In this document: piece by piece, positions 9,098-17,203 of the stretch
How positions within the stretch are numbered: the stretch's first letter is position 1
Layout of the letters: each line of letters opens with the position of its first letter
Source: Bacillota bacterium
GTDB taxonomy: Bacteria; Bacillota; UBA4882; UBA8346
Direction: 5' to 3'
NCBI GenBank assembly: GCA_023392595.1
Contig: JAEVYU010000080.1
Location: forward strand, 1-42,885
Length of the DNA stretch: 42,885 bases
Made by a program: the position numbers and the translations under genes
The notes under the pieces: generated by a model
Databases searched by the model: none
The model's input: only the letters and a program-made list of their open reading frames with translations
What the model was told of the DNA's origin: nothing

Positions 9098-9216
9098 TGC
9101 AATAAGATGGGTCGCCTAAAAAATCCATTCCCATCTGCATATTTAAGCAATGGAAGCCATTCTTGAAGTTCGGCTATGGTTTATGGTTCGTCGAAATGAA
9201 AAAAAGCCCAAATATA

Positions 9217-9267
9217 TTGACAGGCGTAGTAACATTTGGTATGCTTTAATTACCGAAAGCGCTTTCG
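9217..9267 (+). promoter_or_regulatory. Promoter and LacI-type operator of the serine hydrolase gene
   Basis: TTGACA at 9217-9222 and TATGCT at 9240-9245 are 17 bases apart. The predicted start point is near 9252. A perfect 14-bp palindrome, CGAAAGC/GCTTTCG, occupies 9254-9267 directly on the start point. The central CG and flanking A/T tracts fit LacI-family operators. Confidence 0.65.
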
Positions 9268-9327
9268 AAACATTTCGAGATTTTATTTCATATACGGAAC
9301 GGGTATTGTTATGGAGGATGAAACGTT

Positions 9328-10500
9328 ATGAACCTGGCTAAACTACATAGCCTCAATGACTTGTTTAATAATGAACTGAAGAAACAAAAGATACTGGGCG
9401 CATCGATAGCAGTGGAACATCATCATCAGAGAGTGTTTCAAAATAGCTATGGTTCGGACGGCCGGGATTCGATTTATAGAATGTTTTCCATGAGTAAACC
9501 GATTACCGCGGTTGCAGTCATGATTCTTTATGAAAGAGGTCTCATTGATTTAAATGATTCCATTGCCAAATATTTGCCGGAATTTCAACATATGAAGGTA
9601 TGCAACAAACAAGGAATTGTTGACGCCAAAAAACAAATCTCAATCCAAAATCTTTTAAATATGACTTCCGGTCTTGTATATCCTGCGGCGGATACGGAAG
9701 GGGGAAAAGCGATGGCCCGGTTATTCGCGGAAATCAAACAACAGGTAAAGATGGGCCGGAAATTTTCCAGCGCCGAGATTTGCAACATCCTGGCACAAGC
9801 CCCGTTGGACTTTGAGCCGGGAGAAGGATGGAAATACGGTTCGTCCGCGGATATTTTGGGCGGTATGGTTGAAGTTGTGTCGGGTCGGCGATTGAGCGAG
9901 TTTTTGAAAAAGGAACTCTTTGAGCCCCTAGAAATGGCCGATAGCGATTTTCAAGTGGCAGAAAGTAAATTGGCCAGGTTAGCCAAAATGTACACCCGAA
10001 AAGACGAACAGGGCCATCTGGAAATAGCGGATGAAAAAATGATGGAATCCTTAACCTTACTCGCTTTTTCATCAATAAACCCTAGCGAAGAACCATGTTT
10101 CGAGTCCGGAGGAGCCGGCCTGTATTCCACACTTGAGGACTATATGCATTTTCTCAGGATGCTGGTGAATGAGGGAGTTTATAACGGCCAGGAAATTCTG
10201 GGCCGTAAGACGATTGCCTTTATGAGGGCCAATCAGTTAAATCAAGCCCAGCGGGATTCGATATATTTCGACGGTCTTGCAGGATATGGTTACGGCAATC
10301 TATTCCGGGTCATGGTGGATAATGTAACAGCCTCAAGCAATGGCAGTGTCGGCGAATATGGCTGGGACGGATTACCCGGCAACTATTTTTTGGTAGACCC
10401 CGAAGAAGGTTTGGCGGTAACCTATATGCAGCAGATAGCGCAGGGACCCGATTTGAATGTGAGAAGAGCCATGAGACAGATTATCTATGGATCCTTATAG
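9328..10500 (+). CDS. Serine hydrolase of the beta-lactamase (class C-like/EstB) family
   Basis: This 390-residue protein has the catalytic motifs of the penicillin-binding-protein-like hydrolases: SxxK as Ser54-Met-Ser-Lys57, and Tyr170-Gly-Ser172 as the second element. Near residue 342, GEYGWDG replaces the KTG box, as in EstB-like esterases. There is no signal peptide or membrane helix, so it should be cytoplasmic and more likely an esterase or amidase than a cell-wall enzyme or a resistance enzyme. The start follows TGGAGGATGAAACGTT. It sits between the LacI repressor and the sugar importer and carries its own LacI-type operator. This suggests it processes the imported compound, for example by removing an ester-linked group. 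That role is inferred from context. Confidence 0.85.
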   Translation: MNLAKLHSLNDLFNNELKKQKILGASIAVEHHHQRVFQNSYGSDGRDSIYRMFSMSKPITAVAVMILYERGLIDLNDSIAKYLPEFQHMKVCNKQGIVDAKKQISIQNLLNMTSGLVYPAADTEGGKAMARLFAEIKQQVKMGRKFSSAEICNILAQAPLDFEPGEGWKYGSSADILGGMVEVVSGRRLSEFLKKELFEPLEMADSDFQVAESKLARLAKMYTRKDEQGHLEIADEKMMESLTLLAFSSINPSEEPCFESGGAGLYSTLEDYMHFLRMLVNEGVYNGQEILGRKTIAFMRANQLNQAQRDSIYFDGLAGYGYGNLFRVMVDNVTASSNGSVGEYGWDGLPGNYFLVDPEEGLAVTYMQQIAQGPDLNVRRAMRQIIYGSL

Positions 10501-10614
10501 AGATGGATATCTTGAGGCGGAAATATTATGTAATGATCAAGAGAGCGAAATGATAAAGGGGAAAGCTCCATTTTCAAGTAATGCTTAAGGAAATGGAAAT
10601 CGTTCGGTTTTTAA

Positions 10615-10628
10615 GGAAACCGTTTTCG
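10615..10628 (+). promoter_or_regulatory. LacI-type operator before the ABC importer operon
   Basis: GGAAACCGTTTTCG reads on the minus strand as CGAAAACGGTTTCC, matching the operator in the lacI promoter at 11 or 12 of 14 positions. It lies about 50 bases before the permease start. I do not see a confident -35/-10 pair around it. The importer may have its own regulated start or be an internal operator after the hydrolase gene. Confidence 0.55.
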
Positions 10629-10676
10629 TAATTTGTTGGTATTACGATGTAACATTTGAGGAGGTTGGATTCTGCG

Positions 10677-11633
10677 GTGAAGACAAAAAGTTTTTTACGT
10701 AAGTTTTTTAATGCCAGAGAGACAGGGATACTCATTCCTTTAATTTTGTTATGCCTGTTGATTGGAATTATGAATCCGGTTTTTTATTCGTTTGGTAATA
10801 TCAACGATGTACTTCGCAGCACGTCCTACATACTGATTATTTCAATTGGGATGACCTTTGTTCTCATTGCAGCCGGTCTTGATCTTTCCGTGGGGTCTTT
10901 TTTGGCGCTTTGCGGTTTACTTTGCGGCATTTGTCTGAAATCGGGCGTGCCCATTCCCCTGGCGATCTTTATCGGTTTGCTTTCAGGAGTGGCCGGAGGA
11001 CTATTCAATGCTTTGGTGGTGGTAAAGTTTTCGATTCCGCCGCTCATTACGACTTTGGGCACCATGTATATGGCGAGAGGGCTCGTTCTTGTGGTTACCA
11101 AAGGGACTCCGATATATCCATTACCTGCCGCATTCAGCCAATTCAGCCTGGGCAGCCTTTTCGGCATTCCCTATGTAGTCATAATAACTGCCATACTTGC
11201 GCTCTTGGCAAACTGGATCCTTAAACATACTATCTATGGCAGAAAAGTTTATGCCATTGGAGGCAATGAGGAAACGGCCCGTTATTCGGGAATTAACGTA
11301 AATCGAATTAAGGCATCGGTTTATATTATCGTTACGACCCTGGCAGCCTTATCCGGAATACTTATGGCGTCTAGACTCGGCTCGGCGCAGCCCTCTATCG
11401 GCGATGGCTATGAAATGCAGGTCATTACGGCTGTAATCATAGGCGGTACAAGCTTGAATGGCGGTTCGGGCACGATTCTGGGAACCGTATTCGGCGCATT
11501 ATTTATGAGTGTCTTATATAACGGAATGAACCTGGTGGGGGTTTCAGCTTACTGGCAAAAATTCGTTATGGGTTTAATCATTGTGTTTGCCGTCGGTCTT
11601 GATCAATATAAACGGAATAAAATAAAGGCTTAG
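10677..11633 (+). CDS. Sugar ABC transporter permease (RbsC/MglC type)
   Basis: This protein has about 318 residues, is very hydrophobic, and has roughly 8-10 membrane helices. The family hallmark AAGLDLSVGS follows the third helix, and the C-terminal GGTSLNGGSGT loop is the conserved coupling region. It forms the membrane channel of a ribose/galactose-class importer. AGGAGG at 10659-10664 precedes a GTG at 10677 by 12 bases. An in-frame TTG at 10665 abuts the site and another at 10656 precedes it, so GTG is the best start, though the spacer is long. The order permease, ATPase, binding protein is the reverse of many rbs operons. The ATPase gene begins 37 bases downstream. Confidence 0.9.
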   Translation: MKTKSFLRKFFNARETGILIPLILLCLLIGIMNPVFYSFGNINDVLRSTSYILIISIGMTFVLIAAGLDLSVGSFLALCGLLCGICLKSGVPIPLAIFIGLLSGVAGGLFNALVVVKFSIPPLITTLGTMYMARGLVLVVTKGTPIYPLPAAFSQFSLGSLFGIPYVVIITAILALLANWILKHTIYGRKVYAIGGNEETARYSGINVNRIKASVYIIVTTLAALSGILMASRLGSAQPSIGDGYEMQVITAVIIGGTSLNGGSGTILGTVFGALFMSVLYNGMNLVGVSAYWQKFVMGLIIVFAVGLDQYKRNKIKA

Positions 11634-11670
11634 AACTCAAATAAATTCCAGGAAAAGGGCTTGATTATCG

Positions 11671-13197
11671 ATGGAAATTATTTTAAAGATGATGAATATC
11701 ACCAAAAGGTTCGGTCCTATCACGGTTTTCAAAAATGTTAATTTGGAATTGCATCAAGGGGAAGTTCTGGCGCTTGTTGGGGAAAACGGGGCCGGAAAGT
11801 CTACGTTGATGAACATTCTAAGCGGTACTTATCCGTATGGGACGTTTGAGGGGCAAATTTTCATCAATGGCGCGGAAAAAGTTTTTAAAAACCCAAGCGA
11901 TTCACAAAATGCAGGAATCGAAATGATTCACCAGGAGATCAGCCTGCATCTGGATTTGACGGTTGCCGAAAACATATTTTTAGGCCGGTTGCCCCAAGTG
12001 GTTCCGGGCATCGTTGACTGGAAAAAAACTTATGCACAAACGCAAAAGTATCTTCAAATGGTGCGTTTGAATGTCGATCCTCAAGAAATGGTGAGAAATT
12101 TAAGTACCAGCCAGCAGCAGCTCCTTTCCATCGCAAAGTCTTTGGCCCGGCGCCCCCAAATTCTGGTTTTAGATGAACCGACCTCCGCATTAACCGAGCA
12201 AGACGCGCTTAATTTGTTTAGTATTATGAAAGAACTGTCTTCTAAGGGAATTTCCAGCATTTATATTTCGCATCATCTGGAAGAAGTTTTTGAGATTGCC
12301 AACCGGGTTATGGTTCTGCGGGATGGAAATGTCATTTCTTCCTATAACCGCGTTGATTTGGAGGTCAATCAAATCGTTGAGGATATGGTCGGGCGCAAAA
12401 TTGATGACATGTATCCCAAAGAGAAAGTGCCCCTTGGATCTGAAGTATTACGCATTGAAAATTTTACCGTAAAACATCCTTTTATCTCCACCAAAAATAT
12501 TGTTGAAAACATCAGTTTTGTCTTGAGAGAAGGAGAAATATTGGGTATCGCAGGCTTGGTCGGTGCAGGCCGGACTGAAATAGCCAATGCAATCTTTGGG
12601 ACACTAAAACCTATCGATGGTGAAATTTATCTGAACGGTAAAAAAGTGGATATCACAACACCGTTGCAAGCCATTGAAAATGGAATCGGACTGGTTACGG
12701 AAGATCGAAAAAAAACGGGGATTATCCCGCCGATGAACTTGAGGGAAAACATGACCCTTTCAAGTTTGCATGCGGTATCGAAAGCGGGAATCGTTAACCA
12801 AGCCAATGAGGAAACCATTTCCCAACATTTTTTCGACAAATTGCATGTGAAGGCGGAAGGGTTAAATACCAACATTATGAACCTTAGCGGGGGTAATCAA
12901 CAAAAGATCGTCCTTGCGAAATGGTTGATGAAAGATTTGAAAGTACTCATCTTGGATGAACCCACCCGCGGCGTTGATGTCGGGGCTAAAGTGGAAATTT
13001 ATAACATTATGAATGAATTGGTAAAATCAAAGGTGGCCATCATCATGATATCTTCAGATTTACCCGAATTGCTGGGCATGTGTGACCGCTTTTTAGTGCT
13101 TTTTGGAGGAAAAGTGTGGGCTGAAATCCCACGCAGCCAGGTCTCGCAGGAAAAGGTCATGCGGGCCGCAACAGGTTTGGAGAAGTATTTCAGTTGA
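11671..13197 (+). CDS. Sugar ABC transporter ATP-binding protein (RbsA/MglA type)
   Basis: The 508 residues hold two fused nucleotide-binding domains, the normal layout for carbohydrate uptake transporter-2 ATPases. In the first, Walker A is GENGAGKST (37-45), the signature region is LSTSQQQLLSIAKSL and Walker B is ILVLDEPT. In the second, the Walker A position reads GLVGAGRTE, the degenerate form usual in this family, while LSGGNQQKIVLAKWL and LILDEPTRGVDVG are intact. It powers import through the RbsC-type permease encoded just upstream. The start lies 12 bases after AGGAAAAGGG. It is cotranscribed with the permease and binding protein. Confidence 0.95.
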   Translation: MEIILKMMNITKRFGPITVFKNVNLELHQGEVLALVGENGAGKSTLMNILSGTYPYGTFEGQIFINGAEKVFKNPSDSQNAGIEMIHQEISLHLDLTVAENIFLGRLPQVVPGIVDWKKTYAQTQKYLQMVRLNVDPQEMVRNLSTSQQQLLSIAKSLARRPQILVLDEPTSALTEQDALNLFSIMKELSSKGISSIYISHHLEEVFEIANRVMVLRDGNVISSYNRVDLEVNQIVEDMVGRKIDDMYPKEKVPLGSEVLRIENFTVKHPFISTKNIVENISFVLREGEILGIAGLVGAGRTEIANAIFGTLKPIDGEIYLNGKKVDITTPLQAIENGIGLVTEDRKKTGIIPPMNLRENMTLSSLHAVSKAGIVNQANEETISQHFFDKLHVKAEGLNTNIMNLSGGNQQKIVLAKWLMKDLKVLILDEPTRGVDVGAKVEIYNIMNELVKSKVAIIMISSDLPELLGMCDRFLVLFGGKVWAEIPRSQVSQEKVMRAATGLEKYFS

Positions 13198-13234
13198 TGA
13201 AACTGATATATATTAACAAAAAAGGAGAATGGAA

Positions 13235-14197
13235 ATGAAAAAAGGATTATTATTGGGAATGGTATTGCTTATGATTTCGGTACTGATTGCGCCTGGAATC
13301 CAAAGTCTAGCTGCTGCAGGTAGTTCCGCAAAGAAACCTTATGTTATCTTTGTCAATCCCTTGGTGGGCAACCCCGTCTTTACCGATGAAGAAAACGGCA
13401 TGAAACAAGCAGCTAAAGAATCAGGCTTTAGGCTTAAAATCATTGGTCCCTCCGTTATTGATGACGGCCAAATGGTGCAGGCGCTAGAGAGCGCTATTGC
13501 CGAGAAACCGGATGCTATTATCACGGTTCCCTATAATTACAGCGCTTTGAGTAATACATATATTAAGGCTAAACGGGCCGGAATACCGATTATCAATACC
13601 AGCTCCGATTCGCCGGAGGATAGCCGGGTTTGTTTTGTAGGCACAAATAATACGAATTATGGTATTCAAGCTGCGGATTATATCGCAAAAAAGACTGGCG
13701 GGAAGGCAAATGTTTGCATTATGATGGTTCGGCTCGATGTGTCCAATCAGTTGGAACAGAAAAAAGCTTTTGAAGCCCGGGTGGCCCAAAAATATCCCAA
13801 TATTAAAATAGTAATCACCGAACAGGACAATGGCGATTCCATGACGGCAGTTCAGAAATTCCAGGATATTTTTAAAGCGCACCCTGAAGTGAATACCGTG
13901 TTATGCCTCAACGCTACCTGCGGGAATAGCGCCGCGTTGGTTGCGAGCGAAAATAATTTGACAAATAAGATGACGATTCTTGCGATTGATGCTATCAGTG
14001 AAACCGTGGACAATATTTCCAAAGGTAAAATATGGGCGACAATGGCCCAGAAATTTTGGAGAATGGGCTATCTAGGCGGCAAATATGCAATGGACACCAT
14101 TAAGGGTAAGAAAGTTCCGTCTTTCACCGATTCGGGTACAATTCTTGTTACCAAGGATAATCAAAAAACTTTTCAAAGTGAAATGCATCAACCCTGA
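13235..14197 (+). CDS. Sugar-binding periplasmic protein (RbsB type)
   Basis: This 320-residue protein has a classic signal peptide (KKGLLLGMVLLMISVLIAPG, then cleavage near SLAAAG). A peripla_BP_4 fold follows, with QMVQALESAIAEKPDAIIT and AGIPIINTSSDSP as recognisable segments and VTKDN near the end. It captures the sugar for the RbsC/RbsA-type permease encoded upstream. No lipobox cysteine follows the signal peptide, whereas monoderm Firmicutes normally tether such proteins as lipoproteins. A soluble form implies a periplasm. AAAGGAG gives a 7-base spacer to the ATG at 13235 and almost none to the ATG at 13229, so I chose 13235. A strong terminator follows. Confidence 0.92.
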   Translation: MKKGLLLGMVLLMISVLIAPGIQSLAAAGSSAKKPYVIFVNPLVGNPVFTDEENGMKQAAKESGFRLKIIGPSVIDDGQMVQALESAIAEKPDAIITVPYNYSALSNTYIKAKRAGIPIINTSSDSPEDSRVCFVGTNNTNYGIQAADYIAKKTGGKANVCIMMVRLDVSNQLEQKKAFEARVAQKYPNIKIVITEQDNGDSMTAVQKFQDIFKAHPEVNTVLCLNATCGNSAALVASENNLTNKMTILAIDAISETVDNISKGKIWATMAQKFWRMGYLGGKYAMDTIKGKKVPSFTDSGTILVTKDNQKTFQSEMHQP

Positions 14198-14210
14198 TGA
14201 ATTGAAAAAA

Positions 14211-14250
14211 CCCCAGAAAGACTCGTTTCCCAGTCTTTCTGGGGTTTTTT
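14211..14250 (+). terminator. Rho-independent terminator of the sugar importer operon
   Basis: A perfect 13-bp stem, CCCCAGAAAGACT (14211-14223) with AGTCTTTCTGGGG (14232-14244), is followed by six T. It lies 13 bases after the binding-protein stop codon and ends the operon before the convergent YitT gene. Confidence 0.95.
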
Positions 14251-14327
14251 ATGCATTTACCCATGGCTTTTACGATAAAGTGACGTTTTAAAAGAAGCGT
14301 TGGATCATGGTTTGTTTTTTACCGGCA

Positions 14328-15185
14328 TTAATGGATATTCCGTTTTTTATGTTTTCCGCCCATCACATCACTGACATCGCTGATGGTCATAAAAGCCTCT
14401 TCATCGATATCGTGGATAATCGTTTTTAATTTCACGATTTCCAAACGGGTCACCACGGAATAAATCGCGTTTTTTGCTTGACCGCTGAAGCCGCCTTTCG
14501 CTTCTAAGAAGGTCACTCCTCTGCCTAACCGCGCCGTAATGACCTCGGCAATCTCCGGGCCTTTATCAGTGATGATTAGGGCGGCCTTGGTTTCATCCAG
14601 GCCTTCGATGATGATGTCAATCATTTTGTAGGCGATAAAATAAGCAATTAGCGAGTACATCGCCTTATTCCAGCCAAAGACAAAACCGGCGCTGGCCATG
14701 ATGAAAATGTTAAAAAACATGATAATTTCACCGACGGAAAAACCGCTTTTTTTATTCAGAAAAATGGCGATAATTTCCGTTCCGTCGAGAGACCCGCCGT
14801 AGCGGATGATGATTCCGACTCCAATTCCCAGAATGATACCGCCGAAAACCGTCGCCAGCAGCACATCGTGGGTGACGCCCGGAATCGGATGGAGAACCGA
14901 AACCCATATCGCCAGGGAAGTTACGGAAAACAGGGTGGATATTACGAAGGTCTTGCCGATTTGTTTATAACCGAAGATGAGAAAGGGAATGTTGAGAATG
15001 AAGATGAAAATGCCCAGTGAAAAATGGCTTAAATAGCTTGAGATAATCGATACCCCGGTAATACCGCCATCGATGATTTTGTTGGGTATCAGGAATTCTT
15101 CCAGTCCGACTGCAGCCAGCACCGCTCCCAACTCGAAAAACAAGTATTTCTTGATGGTTTTCAATAAACCATAATTTTTTTTCAT
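14328..15185 (-). CDS. YitT family membrane protein (DUF161 + DUF2179)
   Basis: This 285-residue protein has about five or six membrane helices in the first 200 residues, including the conserved GLEEFLIPNKIIDGGITG and GGSLDGTEIIA segments. It ends in a soluble DUF2179 domain (residues about 210-275, with GRGVTFLEAKGGFSG and TISDVSDVMGG). Proteins of this family are widespread in Firmicutes. Their molecular function is unsettled; transporter-like roles have been suggested. The start has a GGGGGTC upstream and the gene is monocistronic. A TATAAT-like hexamer occurs at 15319-15314 on the minus strand, without a strong -35. Confidence 0.9.
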   Translation of the reverse strand: MKKNYGLLKTIKKYLFFELGAVLAAVGLEEFLIPNKIIDGGITGVSIISSYLSHFSLGIFIFILNIPFLIFGYKQIGKTFVISTLFSVTSLAIWVSVLHPIPGVTHDVLLATVFGGIILGIGVGIIIRYGGSLDGTEIIAIFLNKKSGFSVGEIIMFFNIFIMASAGFVFGWNKAMYSLIAYFIAYKMIDIIIEGLDETKAALIITDKGPEIAEVITARLGRGVTFLEAKGGFSGQAKNAIYSVVTRLEIVKLKTIIHDIDEEAFMTISDVSDVMGGKHKKRNIH

Positions 15186-15440
15186 TGAACGACCCCCATT
15201 TGAAGTAAGGAAAAACGTAACCTGAGAATAACCAAAAGGAACCCCTTTGTTGCATGGGAAAAAAATCCCTCCGGTTTATCATTTTCCACCGTTTTTTGAA
15301 ACATTTACAATTTATTATAACATTATTTTCCGCACAATAAAAATAAGACACGATCAATAAAATCCCTCGGGCAAGGAAGGGAAAGGCTGGGGATCGTCGA
15401 AACATTGAAATAGATTCCAAGGCCTAAACGGGGGTTTTTG

Positions 15441-16034
15441 ATGAAAATATTAGCGATTGCCGATGTTGAAGAGGAAACGATGTATGAAGAAAGAATGAGG
15501 TTGAAGATCGGTCCCGTCGATCTCATTATTTCCTGCGGGGATCTCTCGGAGGATTATCTGTCCTATGTTTCCACGGTGTATGGCGCGCCACTTTTTTATG
15601 TACGGGGCAATCATGATCAGAAAATAACCAAGGCCGTCTCCCTTGGGGAGAATTTACATAACCGGATGGTCCGCTATAAAGGATTCAAATTTCTTGGGTT
15701 TGAGGGATGTCCGCGCTACAATAACGGGGTAGTCCAATATACTGAGCGGGAAATGGGTTTGATGGTGAATAAGGCCATTTTCAGCGCCTGGTTTGGCGGT
15801 AAGCCCGATGTAATCGTGACCCACGCCACGCCAAAAGGGATTCACGAGGGGAAAGACTTTGCTCACCGGGGATTTGCGGCATTTAACAAACTGATCGAAC
15901 ATAGCGAGCCCCGCTTTTTTTTACACGGTCATAATCATTTGGTATATAATCCCCTGGATCAGGTACGGGTTTGGGAGAATGGAAAAACTCAAGTGATCAA
16001 TGTCTACGGACATTATGTTTTTACGCTTGAATAA
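15441..16034 (+). CDS. Calcineurin-like metallophosphoesterase
   Basis: This compact phosphoesterase has 197 residues. Metal-binding motifs are CGD at residues 32-34, GNHD at 56-59, VTHATP and the terminal HGHNH. The first motif is normally DxH (as in SDTHG) but reads Asp8-Val-Glu10, so one metal ligand is replaced. From memory, relatives with D-E-E or D-V-E at this place exist in Firmicutes, so this is probably a subfamily trait and not damage. The start is the ATG at 15441; an in-frame TTG directly before it is unlikely. nudC begins 20 bases after the stop, so the two probably form an operon. The substrate is unknown; a nucleotide or phosphodiester is possible. Confidence 0.85.
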   Translation: MKILAIADVEEETMYEERMRLKIGPVDLIISCGDLSEDYLSYVSTVYGAPLFYVRGNHDQKITKAVSLGENLHNRMVRYKGFKFLGFEGCPRYNNGVVQYTEREMGLMVNKAIFSAWFGGKPDVIVTHATPKGIHEGKDFAHRGFAAFNKLIEHSEPRFFLHGHNHLVYNPLDQVRVWENGKTQVINVYGHYVFTLE

Positions 16035-16054
16035 ACAGCATGGGAGAATGCGCA

Positions 16055-16930
16055 ATGAATTTCATACCCGGCACTTGCCTCAATCACCCAAAGGATTCCG
16101 CAGCTTACTGGTTTTTGTTCCACGACCATCAAATTCTGATGGATAGCTCTCCCGATACCAGTAGTGTCTTCGACATTTGTGTCGCTGACACTGGTGTCCC
16201 CGGTAATCCGGGCGGAATCGGTTATCACTTGCCGTTAGCCGCCGGAGAAACATTCGCTTTAACCGGCGCCGAGCGTTATCTGGGAACACTGGAAGGGCAT
16301 CCCTGTTATTTCGCCACGGTTGCGGCAGATCAAAATTCCCCTGCCACATACAGCTTTGTTAAGGTGCGCGACCTCTACGGGAAGATGCCGGAGGATTTAT
16401 TTTGGTTGGTGGGCCGGGCCTATCACCTCTCCAATTGGGATCGGCATACTTTATATTGCGGCAGTTGCGGCGCTCCTACCGAACCCGCCGCCGAAGAAAG
16501 GGCTAAAATTTGCCCCCGTTGCCGGGAGCTTATTTTCCCCCGGATTTCTCCGGCGATCATCGTGGCGATCACCAAGGATAATCAAATTCTATTAGCCCGC
16601 AACCGCAATCTTCCGGGGGATCTTCGTACGGTAATTGCCGGTTTTGTCGAGCCCGGAGAATCGTTGGAGGAATGTCTGCGTAGAGAAGTCCGGGAAGAAG
16701 TGGGTATCGAAGTTAAGAATATTCAATACTTCGCCAGCCAACCTTGGCCGTTTCCGGATTCTTTAATGGTTGCTTTTGTGGCCGAATATGAAAGCGGGGA
16801 TATCGAAGTTGACGGCAGGGAAATCATTGAAGCGAATTGGTTTACCGCCGACAATCTTCCCCCGATCCCGGGGAAAATCAGTGTCGCCCGGAAGTTGATT
16901 GATTGGTTTGCCCAGCGTTATCCCGAATAA
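16055..16930 (+). CDS. nudC: NADH pyrophosphatase / NAD-cap removing Nudix hydrolase
   Basis: This 291-residue protein carries every NudC mark in order: an N-terminal NudC domain, a zinc ribbon with Cys135, Cys138, Cys153 and Cys156, a Nudix box (residues 196-218, GFVEPGESLEEC then REVREEVGIE), and the diagnostic SQPWPFPDSLM at 228-238. NudC cleaves NAD(H) into NMN(H) and AMP and removes NAD caps from RNA. GGGAGA lies 7 bases before the ATG at 16055. The ATG at 16040 lies before that site and has none of its own. It follows the metallophosphoesterase gene with a short gap. The end is 270 bases before the next gene. Confidence 0.95.
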   Translation: MNFIPGTCLNHPKDSAAYWFLFHDHQILMDSSPDTSSVFDICVADTGVPGNPGGIGYHLPLAAGETFALTGAERYLGTLEGHPCYFATVAADQNSPATYSFVKVRDLYGKMPEDLFWLVGRAYHLSNWDRHTLYCGSCGAPTEPAAEERAKICPRCRELIFPRISPAIIVAITKDNQILLARNRNLPGDLRTVIAGFVEPGESLEECLRREVREEVGIEVKNIQYFASQPWPFPDSLMVAFVAEYESGDIEVDGREIIEANWFTADNLPPIPGKISVARKLIDWFAQRYPE

Positions 16931-16972
16931 ACGCTTAACTGAAAATGAATGGATACTTTCATGAAATTCGAT

Positions 16973-16989
16973 TGACTGATAGTCAGTCA
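16973..16989. promoter_or_regulatory. Perfect palindrome resembling a TetR-family operator
   Basis: TGACTGA-TAG-TCAGTCA is a perfect 7+3+7 inverted repeat in the gap between nudC and the ParB/ferredoxin gene. Operators of TetR/AcrR regulators often have the form TGACT...AGTCA. The TetR-type gene at 20059 is a candidate binder, although no copy of the site lies near that gene. Confidence 0.45.
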
Positions 16990-17203
16990 GGAATATGGAT
17001 TTTCCTTTAGGAAGAAATGAAAGTGAAAGTGAAGGTTGAGGTTGAGGCGGCCAGGATTTAAATTTCTACCATAACCGGAAGGAAAAAATGAATCCGGTGT
17101 AAAATATTGGTTTTATACTATCATCGGTAGCCTACGGGAGCAGTTGGCTGAGGAGTTGCCGCGGCAAGCAGCATGTTCCTTTTTTTCGGGAGGTTTAAAG
17201 AAA

